From Streptococcus gallinaceus (GTDB lineage Bacteria; Bacillota; Bacilli; Lactobacillales; Streptococcaceae), in NCBI RefSeq assembly GCF_024170225.1, contig NZ_JALJXU010000005.1:100722-164721 (forward strand): DNA of 64,000 nucleotides, in the 5' to 3' direction. Below the pieces are notes generated by a model. The model had not been told where the DNA came from and ran no database searches. It saw only the letters and a list, made by a program, of their open reading frames with translations. The position numbers and the translations under genes are program-made. Every line of letters starts with the position of its first letter. The stretch's first letter is position 1. Below are positions 45,579-56,023 of this stretch, one piece after another.

Positions 45579-46733
45579 ATGAAACCAAACGATACCTATG
45601 CTTACCTAGCAGGGCAACAATTTACGCCGGATTTTGCTAGTTTGGCCGCTTGCTACCAGCCGATTTTGGGGCTGGAGGCAACGGCACTCTACCACTATCT
45701 CTGGTCTTTTTATGACAATGGTCGTGGGCGGTATAAATTTAGTCGTGTGCTCAATCATCTAGGTTTGGGGACGCAGGCGGTGGAAGCGGCTCTCAATGTC
45801 TTATCTGCCATGAAGCTGTTGGACATCTATCAGTTGGAGGATGGAGTGAGTTTGCAGTTGCTTCGTCCTTTATCGCAGCAGGAATTTCTCAAGCACCCCC
45901 TTTACCATTCGCTGTTAGTCAAAAAAATTGGTGAGCCTGCCGTTCAATTGCTAGAACAAGATTTGCCATCTGTAGATAAAAAAATCAGCAAGCAATTTTC
46001 AGAAGTTTTTTCAGTTGAGGGACAAGTGGTGTCAAACTTGAGCCAGTCCAAGGAATTTGACATGCAGTCCTTTAAGCAATTGATGGGACGGGACAATCTG
46101 CGTTTTGAAGATGAGAAAACAGATACAGTTGCCTTACATCATTTGGCGGAGCAAGCTGGATGGACTTGGTTTGAATCTTATCAAGTGGCCAAAGAAACGG
46201 CTGTGGATTTTGTCATTTCTACCAAACGAATGGCTAAAAAATGGCAATCTAAGCCAGTCAGCCAGGGGCAATTTTCACCCCAAGAAGTATCCTTCATTCA
46301 AGAAAGTAAAAAACACAAGCCGCTAGAATTTTTACAACTCTTAAAAAACAGCCGGAAAGCAGCCTTGACAACTACAGAACGTACTTGTCTTAAAAACATG
46401 GCGCAACTGGGCTTACTCGATGAGGTCATCAACGCCATTGTGCTTTATACCTATAATCGTGTGGATTCGGCCAACTTGAATGAAAAGTATGCCTTAAAGG
46501 TGGCTAATGACTTTTCTTATCGTGGGGTTGATACGGCAGAAGCTGCAGTTTTGGCCTTGCGTGAGGGTGTAAAAATGAGCAAGCCTAGCCAGAAAACACC
46601 GGTAGAAACTAGCAATGTACCCGAGTGGAGCAAAAAAGAAGTGAAGCAAGAAAAAACAGTTCAAGATCAGAAAAGACTTGAAGAACTCCGTCGTCGGATG
46701 ATGGGGGAGGAAGGAAAAGGAGGTGACCTATGA
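45579..46733 (+). CDS. dnaB: DnaB, replication initiation and membrane attachment protein
   Basis: The 384-residue Firmicute DnaB (not the helicase) helps load the replicative helicase at oriC and in restart. It opens MKPNDTYAYLAGQQFTPDFASLAACYQPILGLEATALYHYLWS, the usual N-terminal domain, and ends in a DnaB/DnaD-type helical domain (about 250-335) and a charged tail. It overlaps dnaI by four bases (ATGA). Confidence 0.92.
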   Translation: MKPNDTYAYLAGQQFTPDFASLAACYQPILGLEATALYHYLWSFYDNGRGRYKFSRVLNHLGLGTQAVEAALNVLSAMKLLDIYQLEDGVSLQLLRPLSQQEFLKHPLYHSLLVKKIGEPAVQLLEQDLPSVDKKISKQFSEVFSVEGQVVSNLSQSKEFDMQSFKQLMGRDNLRFEDEKTDTVALHHLAEQAGWTWFESYQVAKETAVDFVISTKRMAKKWQSKPVSQGQFSPQEVSFIQESKKHKPLEFLQLLKNSRKAALTTTERTCLKNMAQLGLLDEVINAIVLYTYNRVDSANLNEKYALKVANDFSYRGVDTAEAAVLALREGVKMSKPSQKTPVETSNVPEWSKKEVKQEKTVQDQKRLEELRRRMMGEEGKGGDL

Positions 46734-47632
46734 ATCCAGTTCAAGAAAATATGAAGCGAGAAAATGGTGGACGTAAGTCCTTTCAAGAGCTTTATGCTGA
46801 GATTGTTAGCGATGCAGAGGTTGCAGAATTTATTGCTCAGCATCAGCTGACAGAAGACCAGGTCAGTCGCTCCTTGTCCAAGTTCTTTGAGTATCTCAAT
46901 GAACGAAAAAAATATTTGGCCAAAGACTCTGCCTATATTGCGGTGGGCTACAAGCCTGTCTTGGTCATGAATGAAGGCTATGCCGATGTTTCCTACCAAG
47001 AGACGCAAGCATTGCTGGATTACCGCAAGGCGGAAACCATCAAAAATCGCATTCAATTGATTTCTTTGCCAGCGAGTCTCAAGTCCGTTACGGCAGCAGA
47101 TTTGGACTTCGAAGATGTCAATCGGATGCCGATTTATGAAGCCATTAGTGAGTTTTTAGAGCGGGTCGGTCGTGACAATAAAGGCCTCTATGTTTTTGGG
47201 AATTTTGGTATCGGCAAAAGCTATCTGATGGCTTATTTAGCTCATCAGCTATCGGTCCGTCATGAGTTGGCAACGACCATGCTTCATTATCCGACTTTTG
47301 TCGTGGATATCAAAAATGCGATTAGCTCTGGTTCGGTTAAAGAACGGATTGACGACATCAAAGCAGCTCAAGTCTTGATTTTAGATGATATCGGTGCGGA
47401 GCAGCATTCGTCTTGGGTGCGAGATGATGTCTTGCAGGTCATCTTGCAGTACCGCATGCAGGAAAATCTTCCGACTTTCTTTACCTCAAATTTTTCATTT
47501 GCAGATTTGGAACGCCATTTTTCTTCTGGGAAAATAGGAGATGAGACTTGGCAGGCCCGCCGGGTGATGGAGCGCATTCGTTATCTTGCTAGAGAAATTC
47601 ATTTGGAAGGGAGCAATCGACGCCATGACTGA
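46730..47632 (+). CDS. dnaI: DnaI, primosomal helicase loader
   Basis: The 300-residue AAA+ protein loads the replicative helicase with DnaB and DnaD. An N-terminal helicase-binding domain (1-100) is followed by the ATPase domain with Walker A GNFGIGKS, Walker B LILDDIGAE and sensor FFTSNFSF. GGAGGTGACC supplies the ribosome site. It overlaps the next gene by eight bases, so translation is coupled. Confidence 0.94.
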   Translation: MNPVQENMKRENGGRKSFQELYAEIVSDAEVAEFIAQHQLTEDQVSRSLSKFFEYLNERKKYLAKDSAYIAVGYKPVLVMNEGYADVSYQETQALLDYRKAETIKNRIQLISLPASLKSVTAADLDFEDVNRMPIYEAISEFLERVGRDNKGLYVFGNFGIGKSYLMAYLAHQLSVRHELATTMLHYPTFVVDIKNAISSGSVKERIDDIKAAQVLILDDIGAEQHSSWVRDDVLQVILQYRMQENLPTFFTSNFSFADLERHFSSGKIGDETWQARRVMERIRYLAREIHLEGSNRRHD

Positions 47633-48341
47633 AACCATTGACCTAATGAAAAAACATGTCTCGGTTCGTTCCTTCACGGATCAAAAAATCCCCGACCAAG
47701 ACTTGAAAGCTATCCTTGAAGCAGGACAAGCAGCGTCTAGCTGGAAAAATTTTCAGTCCTACTCCATTGTAAAAGTGCAGTCTGACACGCAAAAGCAGGC
47801 CATCTATGCCGCACAACCACAACCTTGGATTCTGAAATGTGACACGTTTTTGATTTTTATCGGAGACCTCAATCGGGCTGAAAAAGCGACGCGACTTCAT
47901 GCAGAAAATTTTCATGCGGATGGTGCGGACAATCTTTTGGTGACCTCAGTAGATGCAGCCTTGGCAGGGCAAAATGTCTTACTGGCTGCTGAAAGTATGG
48001 GCTATGGGGGAGTTTTTATTGGCATGATTCGTCAAAATGCGGATGAGATTGCCAAGATTTTGCAGTTGCCAGATTATACCTATCCTATCTTTGGAATTGC
48101 CTTGGGTGTTCCTAAAAAATTAAATGAAGTGAAGCCTCGCTTACCGCAGGAAGTACTGGTGTTTGAAGAGTTTTATCAGGAGCAGGACGCCCAAGTCATC
48201 AAGGACTTTGACCAGGTCATGACGGATTATGCAGGTGCTCGCCAGACTGAATTATGGTCTGAACGTGTAGCCATGCAGTTTGGTCAGCCAGAACATCCGA
48301 TGACGGCAGCATTTTTAAAAGAACAGAAATTATTGAAATAA
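47625..48341 (+). CDS. NADPH-dependent nitroreductase-family oxidoreductase, NfrA-like
   Basis: The 238-residue flavin protein belongs to the FRP/NfsA group: [43 protein letters not shown] at the N-terminus and the FMN region [14 protein letters not shown]. These enzymes reduce quinones, nitro compounds or flavins with NADPH. The start at 47625 was chosen over one 13 codons upstream because AAGGGAGCAATCG precedes it. It overlaps dnaI by eight bases and precedes der by ten. Its link with replication genes is positional only. Confidence 0.85.
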   Translation: MTETIDLMKKHVSVRSFTDQKIPDQDLKAILEAGQAASSWKNFQSYSIVKVQSDTQKQAIYAAQPQPWILKCDTFLIFIGDLNRAEKATRLHAENFHADGADNLLVTSVDAALAGQNVLLAAESMGYGGVFIGMIRQNADEIAKILQLPDYTYPIFGIALGVPKKLNEVKPRLPQEVLVFEEFYQEQDAQVIKDFDQVMTDYAGARQTELWSERVAMQFGQPEHPMTAAFLKEQKLLK

Positions 48342-48351
48342 AGGAGGCCAC

Positions 48352-49662
48352 ATGGCTTTACCAACTATTGCGATTGTCGGACGTCCAAACGTCGGCAAAT
48401 CAACTCTCTTTAACCGGATTGCTGGAGAACGCATTTCCATCGTAGAAGATGTGGAAGGTGTGACACGCGACCGTATTTATGCAACAGCTGATTGGCTCAA
48501 TCGTAAGTTTTCCATTATCGATACAGGTGGGATCGACGACGTTGATGCGCCATTCATGGACCAAATCAAGCACCAAGCGGAGATTGCCATGGATGAAGCA
48601 GATGTCATCGTTTTTGTCGTGTCTGGTAAGGAAGGAATTACGGATGCTGATGAGTACGTTGCTCGTATCCTTTACAAGACTAATAAGCCCGTTATTTTAG
48701 CGGTAAATAAGGTTGATAATCCTGAGATGCGTAGTGATATCTACGATTTTTATGCCTTGGGTCTTGGCGATCCTTACCCCGTTTCATCCGTACACGGGAT
48801 CGGTACCGGGGATGTTTTGGATGCCATTGTGGAAAATCTACCGCATGAAATTGAGGAAGAAAATCCAGACATCATCAAATTCAGCCTGATTGGTCGTCCC
48901 AATGTCGGAAAATCTAGTTTGATTAACGCCATCTTGGGAGAAGACCGTGTGATTGCTAGTCCAGTGGCTGGAACGACTCGTGATGCCATTGATACGCATT
49001 TCACGGATAGCGAAGGACAAGAGTTTACCATGATTGATACCGCTGGTATGCGCAAATCTGGTAAGGTCTACGAGAATACAGAGAAATACTCTGTCATGCG
49101 TGCCATGCGTGCCATTGACCGCTCAGATGTGGTTTTGATGGTCATCAACGCAGAAGAAGGCATTCGTGAGTACGACAAGCGGATTGCCGGCTTTGCCCAT
49201 GAAGCGGGTAAAGGGATGATTATCGTGGTCAACAAGTGGGATACGATTGAAAAGGATAATCACACCATGAAGAACTGGGAAGACGATATTCGTGACCAGT
49301 TCCAATACTTGTCTTATGCTCCAATTATCTTCGTATCTGCCCTGACCAAGCAACGGTTGCATAAGTTGCCTGACCTCATTAAGCAGATTAGTGAAAGTCA
49401 AAATACTCGAATTCCATCAGCGGTTCTTAATGATGTCATCATGGATGCCATTGCCATCAATCCTACACCGACTGACAAGGGTAAACGCCTGAAAATTTTC
49501 TACGCGACACAAGTGGCTACCAAACCACCGACATTTGTCGTCTTTGTCAACGAAGAAGAGCTCATGCACTTCTCTTACATGCGCTTTTTGGAAAATCAAA
49601 TCCGCAAAGCCTTTGTATTTGAAGGCACTCCGATTCATTTGATTGCTCGGAAACGTAAATAA
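48352..49662 (+). CDS. der: Der (EngA), ribosome-assembly GTPase
   Basis: The 436-residue essential GTPase has two tandem G domains, each with GRPNVGKS (residues about 9 and 181), DTGGID / DTAGMR switch motifs and NKVD / NKWD specificity motifs. A KH-like domain closes the C-terminus (about 350-436). It acts in late 50S subunit assembly. The ribosome site is AAGGAGG. It ends the nrdR cluster at a clear terminator. Confidence 0.96.
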   Translation: MALPTIAIVGRPNVGKSTLFNRIAGERISIVEDVEGVTRDRIYATADWLNRKFSIIDTGGIDDVDAPFMDQIKHQAEIAMDEADVIVFVVSGKEGITDADEYVARILYKTNKPVILAVNKVDNPEMRSDIYDFYALGLGDPYPVSSVHGIGTGDVLDAIVENLPHEIEEENPDIIKFSLIGRPNVGKSSLINAILGEDRVIASPVAGTTRDAIDTHFTDSEGQEFTMIDTAGMRKSGKVYENTEKYSVMRAMRAIDRSDVVLMVINAEEGIREYDKRIAGFAHEAGKGMIIVVNKWDTIEKDNHTMKNWEDDIRDQFQYLSYAPIIFVSALTKQRLHKLPDLIKQISESQNTRIPSAVLNDVIMDAIAINPTPTDKGKRLKIFYATQVATKPPTFVVFVNEEELMHFSYMRFLENQIRKAFVFEGTPIHLIARKRK

Positions 49663-49666
49663 TCAG

Positions 49667-49688
49667 AACCTCCTTTTGGAGGTTTTTC
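49667..49688 (+). terminator. Terminator after der
   Basis: AACCTCC pairs with GGAGGTT around TTTT, followed by TTTCT. Confidence 0.88.
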
Positions 49689-49759
49689 TATTGAAACTGA
49701 GCATTTTCCCCTATTTATTGATAAAATAGAATGTTATATTGTGTAAAGGAGGAGAATCT

Positions 49760-50143
49760 ATGGGTTTGGGATAGCTGGCGGGAACCTCGTGGCATGTAGG
49801 AAAATTCACTCGTAGTCAAGGAGATGAAAAGCGCCACAGAGCTCGCTACCAATTTTTTGAAAATGGCTTGTGTTTAAAACTGAAAAATCGTTGCTATGTC
49901 TCATCAAGGTGTGATATTTATCAGGTGCGCAGTCAAGACTATGACCAGCCCTTGCCGAGTTTTCGACAGGTCTTGGAGAAGCAATTTTACAGAGGACGTA
50001 TGGTGGTACATCCTCGTTTTGGAGCGGGGCAGATTAAGGAATTAACAACAGACCAGTTGGTTGTGACTTTTCATGGAGATCATACCAAGGTATTTGCCCT
50101 TGATTTTGTCCTCGAAAAGAATCTGTTTCAATTTCCTCAGTAG
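49760..50143 (+). pseudogene. Small hypothetical protein gene with a stop at codon 5
   Basis: An ATG at 49760 follows a strong AAAGGAGGAG ribosome site, but the frame reads MGLG-stop. The same frame then stays open for 122 codons to 50143 (LAGTSWHVGKFTRSQGDEKRHRARYQ onward in two pieces). It ends in a strand-rich domain with MVVHPRFGAGQIKELTTDQLVVTFHG, a CarD/UvrD-tail-like beta motif. A TTG at 49868 could start a 91-residue remnant but has no ribosome site. In another frame WDSWREPRG overlaps the damaged region, suggesting small indels. I do not recognise the family. Confidence 0.55.
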
Positions 50144-50180
50144 GTAGCTGCTGGCAATTTTGATTGTTTTGGATAGAAAG

Positions 50181-50205
50181 AGAAAAAGGTGAAAGCCTTC
50201 TTTTT
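50181..50205 (+). terminator. Possible terminator before the Snf2 gene
   Basis: An imperfect stem pairs AGAAAAAGG with CCTTCTTTTT around TGAAAG. The stem is weak and has a mismatch. Confidence 0.45.
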
Positions 50206-50272
50206 ATCATGAAAAAACACCAATAAAGGGATTAAGTATGCTATAATAGAGGGATAAAGAAAAGGAGAATCT

Positions 50273-53200
50273 ATGGCTAGAATGATGCCGGGACGGGTCC
50301 GTCAAGAGGGAATTGAATTGTACGAGGCCGGTAAGTTGAGTGTAGAAAAAAGTGCCGACTCTTGTCTTTTTTTCAAGGTAGATGCAGAGGATTTTTGCTA
50401 TGCGCTCGATGAGGAAAAAATAAGTTGTTCCTGTGACTTGTTTGCGCAGCGTGCCTACTGTCCCCATCTTGCAGCTGTAGAATACTACTTGAAAAATGAT
50501 GCGGACGGCAAAGAAACAATTGAAACTCTGTCCCGCGATGAAGCCAAGGAAGAAGAGCGCGAGCGACGGACCTATTTTGGAGGGCTTTTTCTGGATAAGG
50601 TCTTGCCTGGAGATGAGACGCTGGAAGTTCGCTACCAACTCTCGGTAGAGGGCCAGCTCTTGCTGTATGACCAAAATATTGATTGGACCTTGAAAATCAG
50701 CCGCCTGCCGGATAGCCGTTCCTATATCATTCGAGATATTGGCGCCTTTTTGAAAATTGTCAAAAAAGGAAGCTCCTACCAGATAGGAAAAAATTATTAC
50801 GAAAAGTTGTCCTATGCTGTTTTTGACGATGCTAGTCAAGGCTTGCTGGATTTTTTGTGGCGAATCATTCCTGAAAAATCAGTTTTTGAAAGTGAAGTAT
50901 TCGCGCATTTTGGACGTCATCTTCGTTTGCCACTGGCCTTTTTTGAAGACGGCTTGGACTTGCTTCAGCAATTAGCTAGCTTTGAATTTCATTGTGATGA
51001 TGAAAAATATGACACCTTGAGGTTGGTGGATTTTGATGCAAGGGCGAATTTGTATCGCTTCTCGGTCGAGGTGGACACGCAGGTAATCGAGCTGAAGATT
51101 GAAGAGAAGCCCAAACGTGAGCTCTTATCGGGGCGCTACTTTTTGGTTGGGAATTGCCTTTATCAAGTGGATGCCCAGCAAGATACCTTGTTGAAAACGG
51201 TAAAGGATATCTTGTCCAAGGATGAGCAGGGGCGTAAGACGGTTCAAGTTGATTTTCAAGACCGAGATAAGTTGGCGCTCAGCCTCTTGGAATTCAAAAA
51301 AATAGGGACTGTGTCTGCACCCAAACGATTTGAAATTCAGGATTTTCAACCGCAATTTCGCTTAGATAAGGGAGAGGACAATCAGCTTCTCTTGCAACTT
51401 TCTCTCGCCTTTCCCAATTGCCAGGTAAGCAGTCAAGAGGAATTGCAAGAATTGGCCTTTGCCTATCATTACCAGCATTTACAAGGGGTTTATCGCTTTT
51501 TAGATCATGCAGGCTTTCGTGGTCAGTTTAAACGGCAACGAACGGGTTTATCAAGCCAAGATTGGTACCAATTTTTTGTACAAACCTTGCCAGCTATGAA
51601 GCGGTTCGGTCAGGTGGACTTGTCTGATGACTTGCGTGATGTCTTGGTGGAGGAGGCGACCAGCATCCAAGTGGACCGTAGCGGCTCACTTTTAGATGTT
51701 TCCTTTGATTTTGCAGGGATTGAAGCTGATGAGGTAGAGGATGCCTTAGAAGCCTTGATGTCAGCGCAAGCCTACTTCACTAGCCGGACAGGTCGGTTGT
51801 TGGTCTTTGATGATGAATTAAAAAGAGTCAGTCAAACCTTGACCTTTTTACGGGCCAAGTCAAGTGGACAAGGATCGATGACCCTGTCTAGTCTGGCATC
51901 TTATCAGCTAGCGGATGCCTTTTCTGGTCAGGACCATATTTCCTTTACGGAGAGTTTCCGAACCATGGCTTATGAATTAGCGCATCCAGAAGCAGTAGAA
52001 TTGCCCGCCCTACCAATTCAAGCCAATCTTCGAGATTACCAACAACTGGGTGTTCATTGGTTGTCGACTTTGGATAAGTACGGATTTGGTGGGATATTGG
52101 CAGATGATATGGGTTTAGGAAAAACCTTGCAATCTATCGCATTTATCGCGAGCCATACGACAAAGGATTCCCGAGTTTTGATTTTGGCACCATCGAGCCT
52201 GATCTATAACTGGCAGGAAGAATGCCATAAGTTTGCCCCGCAGCTAGATGTGGCTGTTATTTACGGCAACAAGGCTGAGCGCGAGCGATTGCTTGAGGAA
52301 GACCACCAAGTGGTCGTGACCAGCTATGCTTCTTTCCGACAAGATGTCGCCCTTTACAAAGCCCAGTCTTACGATTACCTTTTCTTGGACGAAGCGCAAG
52401 TGATGAAGAATTCCCAGACAAAAATAGCTCAGCAATTACGCGAGTTTGAAGTGGGCAATTGTTTTGCCTTATCTGGGACTCCAATTGAAAATAACCTCAA
52501 TGAAATCTGGTCCATCTTCCAAATTGTCTTGCCAGGTCTATTGCCGGCCAAGCTCGCTTTTGGTAAGTTGGCTGCAGAGGATGTGGCTCGGATTATTCGA
52601 CCATTTATCCTGTGTCGCAAGAAAGAGGATGTGCTTGAAGAATTGCCTGACTTGATAGAGGTCAATGTTCTCAATGAACTGTCAGACGACCAAAAGGTCA
52701 TTTATCTGGCCCAGTTGCGTCAAATTCAGGCGCGTGTGGCTTCGGCTAGCGAGGCTGAAATCAATCGCCAGAAAATTGAGATTTTGTCTGGCATTACGCG
52801 TTTGCGTCAGATTTGTGACACACCAAAATTATTTATGGATGATTTTGATGGAGAAAGTGGCAAATTGGAAAATCTCAAAGAGCTTCTCATCCAACTCAAG
52901 GAAGGCAATCACCGTGTCTTAATTTTTTCTCAATTTAAACAGATGCTGGACATCATTGAGAAAGAGTTGGACCATTTAGGTTTGAGCAGTTATAAATTGA
53001 CTGGTTCAACTCCGACCCATCTTCGCCAAGAAATGACCACTGCTTTTAACACGGGCAGTCGAGATGCATTCTTGATTTCCCTGAAAGCGGGCGGTGTTGG
53101 GCTGAATCTAACAGGAGCGGACACAGTTATTTTGATTGACTTGTGGTGGAATCCTGCAGCCGAGCAGCAAGCCATTAGTCGTGCCCACCGCATGGGGCAA

Positions 53201-53368
53201 ACAGAAACGGTGGAATTCTATCGTATGATTACCCGTGGCACCATCGAAGAAAAAATTCAAGAATTGCAAGAAAATAAGAAAAATCTTGTGACGACGGTTC
53301 TTGATGGAAATGAAAGCCGTGCTAGCTTGACGGTGGATGATATTCGTGAGATTTTGGGGCTTTCCTGA
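50273..53368 (+). CDS. SWIM zinc-finger Snf2-family helicase
   Basis: The 1031-residue protein has an N-terminal SWIM zinc finger (Cys52, Cys54, Cys63, His65 in CSCDLFAQRAYCPHL), a long middle domain, and a C-terminal Snf2 ATPase. The ATPase shows Walker A DMGLGKT (Lys617), DEAQ at 706-709, SGTPIENNL, LKAGGVGLNLTGAD and QAISRAHRMGQT. Bacterial Snf2 proteins are DNA or nucleoprotein translocases, but the role of this family is not settled. An AAAGGAG site and a TATAAT at about 50243 precede it. It lies upstream of an uncharacterised gene and murC. Confidence 0.9.
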   Translation: MARMMPGRVRQEGIELYEAGKLSVEKSADSCLFFKVDAEDFCYALDEEKISCSCDLFAQRAYCPHLAAVEYYLKNDADGKETIETLSRDEAKEEERERRTYFGGLFLDKVLPGDETLEVRYQLSVEGQLLLYDQNIDWTLKISRLPDSRSYIIRDIGAFLKIVKKGSSYQIGKNYYEKLSYAVFDDASQGLLDFLWRIIPEKSVFESEVFAHFGRHLRLPLAFFEDGLDLLQQLASFEFHCDDEKYDTLRLVDFDARANLYRFSVEVDTQVIELKIEEKPKRELLSGRYFLVGNCLYQVDAQQDTLLKTVKDILSKDEQGRKTVQVDFQDRDKLALSLLEFKKIGTVSAPKRFEIQDFQPQFRLDKGEDNQLLLQLSLAFPNCQVSSQEELQELAFAYHYQHLQGVYRFLDHAGFRGQFKRQRTGLSSQDWYQFFVQTLPAMKRFGQVDLSDDLRDVLVEEATSIQVDRSGSLLDVSFDFAGIEADEVEDALEALMSAQAYFTSRTGRLLVFDDELKRVSQTLTFLRAKSSGQGSMTLSSLASYQLADAFSGQDHISFTESFRTMAYELAHPEAVELPALPIQANLRDYQQLGVHWLSTLDKYGFGGILADDMGLGKTLQSIAFIASHTTKDSRVLILAPSSLIYNWQEECHKFAPQLDVAVIYGNKAERERLLEEDHQVVVTSYASFRQDVALYKAQSYDYLFLDEAQVMKNSQTKIAQQLREFEVGNCFALSGTPIENNLNEIWSIFQIVLPGLLPAKLAFGKLAAEDVARIIRPFILCRKKEDVLEELPDLIEVNVLNELSDDQKVIYLAQLRQIQARVASASEAEINRQKIEILSGITRLRQICDTPKLFMDDFDGESGKLENLKELLIQLKEGNHRVLIFSQFKQMLDIIEKELDHLGLSSYKLTGSTPTHLRQEMTTAFNTGSRDAFLISLKAGGVGLNLTGADTVILIDLWWNPAAEQQAISRAHRMGQTETVEFYRMITRGTIEEKIQELQENKKNLVTTVLDGNESRASLTVDDIREILGLS

Positions 53369-53428
53369 GCTGAAACTCCCGAAAAAGCAGGAAATATGCT
53401 ATAATACCAGTTTGAAAGGAAAAAATGT

Positions 53429-54085
53429 ATGACGAGACGACAGACACTGTTTCCATTGATTGCAGATGATGAAGTTTTGGTGGAGCCAGCTCCACAAATG
53501 ACTTTATACGATGAGTCCGATCTTATCAGCAATATCAAGGGGCCTTATCAAGACAAGGATTTTAGCCATCCAGTTGCCGCTACGGAAGTGGTGCAGGAAG
53601 ATTTATTGCCGCCGCTCTTTTCTAGTCAGCCGAGTGGTTACTCTAGACGAGAACGTCTGCAAAGACCGACACCTCCTCGAGCTGTTTATTCTGAAAAAAC
53701 ACAGGGGCAGTTGGCCCGTGAGCAGGCTCGCGAAGACTTGAAACGGAAAAAATCTGCGGCTTATTTACAGGATGAGAAAGCAAGTTTGCACAAGCCTTTG
53801 CGTCAACCAGTTACAGCACCATTGGTGCCAGAACACAAGTTGACACACTTGAGCTACCTTGCAGATAAACTGCGTCAAGACACTTACATTTTGGCCGATA
53901 TGCCAGCGGTTTATTCTTTGGAAAAAAAGGACCGTGTAAAAGAAGAAGCCCCTCTTCAGCGAAATTCCTATGATTTCTTGAAGCGGAGCCAAGTATATGA
54001 TTACCCTGAACGACAAGTGAGACATGAACGCCGTGTAGCTCAGGAATTAAATTTAACACACATGGAAGAGGATATGGAATCATGA
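53429..54085 (+). CDS. Uncharacterised charged protein upstream of murC
   Basis: The 218-residue protein has no signal peptide, membrane span or motif I recognise. It opens [20 protein letters not shown] with an acidic half (1-60), then a basic, low-complexity middle ([21 protein letters not shown]...) likely to be disordered. The C-terminus has the regular pattern [27 protein letters not shown] and [14 protein letters not shown]. It overlaps murC by four bases (ATGA), so its product is made together with MurC. That coupling suggests an envelope or division role, which is inference only. Confidence 0.7.
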   Translation: MTRRQTLFPLIADDEVLVEPAPQMTLYDESDLISNIKGPYQDKDFSHPVAATEVVQEDLLPPLFSSQPSGYSRRERLQRPTPPRAVYSEKTQGQLAREQAREDLKRKKSAAYLQDEKASLHKPLRQPVTAPLVPEHKLTHLSYLADKLRQDTYILADMPAVYSLEKKDRVKEEAPLQRNSYDFLKRSQVYDYPERQVRHERRVAQELNLTHMEEDMES

Positions 54086-55413
54086 CCAAAACCTATCATT
54101 TTATCGGAATCAAGGGCTCTGGAATGAGCGCTTTAGCGCTAATGTTGCATCAAATGGGCCACAAGGTTCAAGGTAGTGATGTTGAAAAATATTATTTCAC
54201 GCAACGTGGTTTGGAGCAGGCAGGGATTGCCATTCTTCCCTTTGATGAAAACAATATTTCTGCCGATGTTGAATTGATTGCCGGAAATGCCTTTCGTCCA
54301 GATAATAACGTTGAGATTGCTTATGCAGATGCACAAGGCTTGTCTTATAAACGTTACCATGAGTTCTTGGGTGAATTCATGCGCCAGTTTACAAGTTTTG
54401 GTGTAGCAGGGGCCCACGGGAAGACATCAACGACTGGCTTGTTGGCTCATGTTATGCGCAACATCACAGATACAAGTTACTTGATTGGTGACGGTACTGG
54501 TCGCGGTTCAGCCAATGCCAAGTATTTTGTCTTCGAATCAGACGAGTACGAACGCCATTTCATGCCTTATCACCCAGAATACAGCATCATTACAAACGTT
54601 GACTTTGACCATCCAGACTACTTCACTAGCTTGGAAGACGTCTTCAACGCCTTTAATGATTATGCTAAGCAAGTTACAAAAGGTCTCTTTGTTTACGGAG
54701 AAGATGCTGAATTGCGTAAGATTACGGCTCCAGCGCCAATTTACTACTATGGTTTTGGAGACGATAACGACTTTGTAGCCTATGATTTGCAGCCCTCTAC
54801 AACTGGTTCAACTTTCAAAGTTCGCCATGGTCAAGAAGAATTAGGCAGCTTCCAAATTCCAACTTTTGGTCGTCATAATATTTTAAATGCAACGGCTGTG
54901 ATTGCCAACCTCTATGTAGCAGGTTTTGATTTGGACTTGGTTGCAGAGCATATGAAGACATTTGGTGGGGTAAAACGCCGTTTCACTGAAAAAGTTGTGA
55001 ACGGAACAGTCATCATTGATGACTTTGCTCACCATCCGACAGAAATTGTGGCAACGATTGATGCTGCACGTCAAAAATACCCAAGTAAAGAAATTGTTGC
55101 GGTATTCCAACCGCATACATTTACGCGGACAATTGCCCTCTTGGACGAGTTTGCTGCAGCCTTGAACGATGCGGACGCTGTCTATTTGGCACAAATTTAT
55201 GGATCAGCACGTGAAACAGATAAGGGGCAAGTCAAGGTTGAAGATTTGGCAGCTAAAATCAAGAAAAAAGGTGCGGTGATTACAGTTGAGAATACATCAC
55301 CACTCTTGAACCATGACAATGCAGTTTATGTGTTCATGGGGGCTGGCGATATCCAATCCTATGAGTATTCATTTGAACAACTTTTATCAAATCTTTCAAA
55401 TAACGTACAATGA
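54082..55413 (+). CDS. murC: MurC, UDP-N-acetylmuramate-L-alanine ligase
   Basis: The 443-residue Mur ligase adds L-alanine to UDP-MurNAc, the first peptide-stem step of peptidoglycan synthesis. Landmarks are [18 protein letters not shown], the ATP loop [21 protein letters not shown] and the C-terminal [11 protein letters not shown] and FQPHTFTRT. It starts within the stop codon of the upstream gene. Length and motifs are normal. Confidence 0.96.
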   Translation: MTKTYHFIGIKGSGMSALALMLHQMGHKVQGSDVEKYYFTQRGLEQAGIAILPFDENNISADVELIAGNAFRPDNNVEIAYADAQGLSYKRYHEFLGEFMRQFTSFGVAGAHGKTSTTGLLAHVMRNITDTSYLIGDGTGRGSANAKYFVFESDEYERHFMPYHPEYSIITNVDFDHPDYFTSLEDVFNAFNDYAKQVTKGLFVYGEDAELRKITAPAPIYYYGFGDDNDFVAYDLQPSTTGSTFKVRHGQEELGSFQIPTFGRHNILNATAVIANLYVAGFDLDLVAEHMKTFGGVKRRFTEKVVNGTVIIDDFAHHPTEIVATIDAARQKYPSKEIVAVFQPHTFTRTIALLDEFAAALNDADAVYLAQIYGSARETDKGQVKVEDLAAKIKKKGAVITVENTSPLLNHDNAVYVFMGAGDIQSYEYSFEQLLSNLSNNVQ

Positions 55414-55464
55414 GAGACGATAGGCGGCAGATATGCTGTCTGTTCTTTCTATGGAGAAATAAAA

Positions 55465-55956
55465 ATGGAAATACGGTCTGTACAGGAAGGAGACTTGGGA
55501 GGTATCAGAGCTTTAGAGGAAGGGAATTTTCCTCTGACGGAACAAATACCCTCTCCTGTTCTCGCATTTTATGCAGAAAAATTAGGCAAGACCTGTCTGG
55601 TCATCGAAGATGATGGAAGTCTGGTTGGACATTTATTAGCAACACCGATGGCAACAGCTAGTTTAACGGATGCTGTCTTTGAGCAAACGAGCCTTCCAGC
55701 GGGAGATTTAACCTATCTAGGGATATCGAGTCTCTCTATTGCCTCAACTCATCAAAAACAGGGGCTGGGAACCTTGCTCCTAGCTGGTTTAAAGGAAGTA
55801 GCTGTGGCTTCTGATTTCAAAGGAATTTGCCTAACATGTAAGGAAGAATTGGTTGGCTACTACCAAATGAATGGATTTGCTGAAATTGGTCTTTCTCCGT
55901 CGCAATTAGGTGGAGAAGAGTGGGTGGAAATGTACTGGGAAAGCCCATCAGAGTAA
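55465..55956 (+). CDS. GNAT-family acetyltransferase
   Basis: The 163-residue protein has the GNAT fold: MEIRSVQEGDLGGIRALE at the N-terminus and the acetyl-CoA segment LSIASTHQKQGLGTLLLAGLKE (Q/R-x-x-G-x-G/A type). The substrate is unknown. It follows murC by about 50 bases, an order repeated in other streptococci, so a cell-wall or ribosomal target has been suggested only by position. Confidence 0.85.
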   Translation: MEIRSVQEGDLGGIRALEEGNFPLTEQIPSPVLAFYAEKLGKTCLVIEDDGSLVGHLLATPMATASLTDAVFEQTSLPAGDLTYLGISSLSIASTHQKQGLGTLLLAGLKEVAVASDFKGICLTCKEELVGYYQMNGFAEIGLSPSQLGGEEWVEMYWESPSE

Positions 55957-56023
55957 GGTTCTTCTTGCTTTTATGGCTTAATTAAGATATAATATCATGT
56001 AATTGTGTGAAAGGAGAATACGT

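Noticed and set aside
50207..50839. 210-codon minus-strand open frame opposite the Snf2 gene
   Set aside because: It lies antisense to conserved SWIM-domain codons and runs through the Snf2 promoter; the composition is a shadow of the real gene.
55423..55450. Terminator between murC and the GNAT gene
   Set aside because: The GGCAG/CTGTC stem is only five pairs with a broken T tract.
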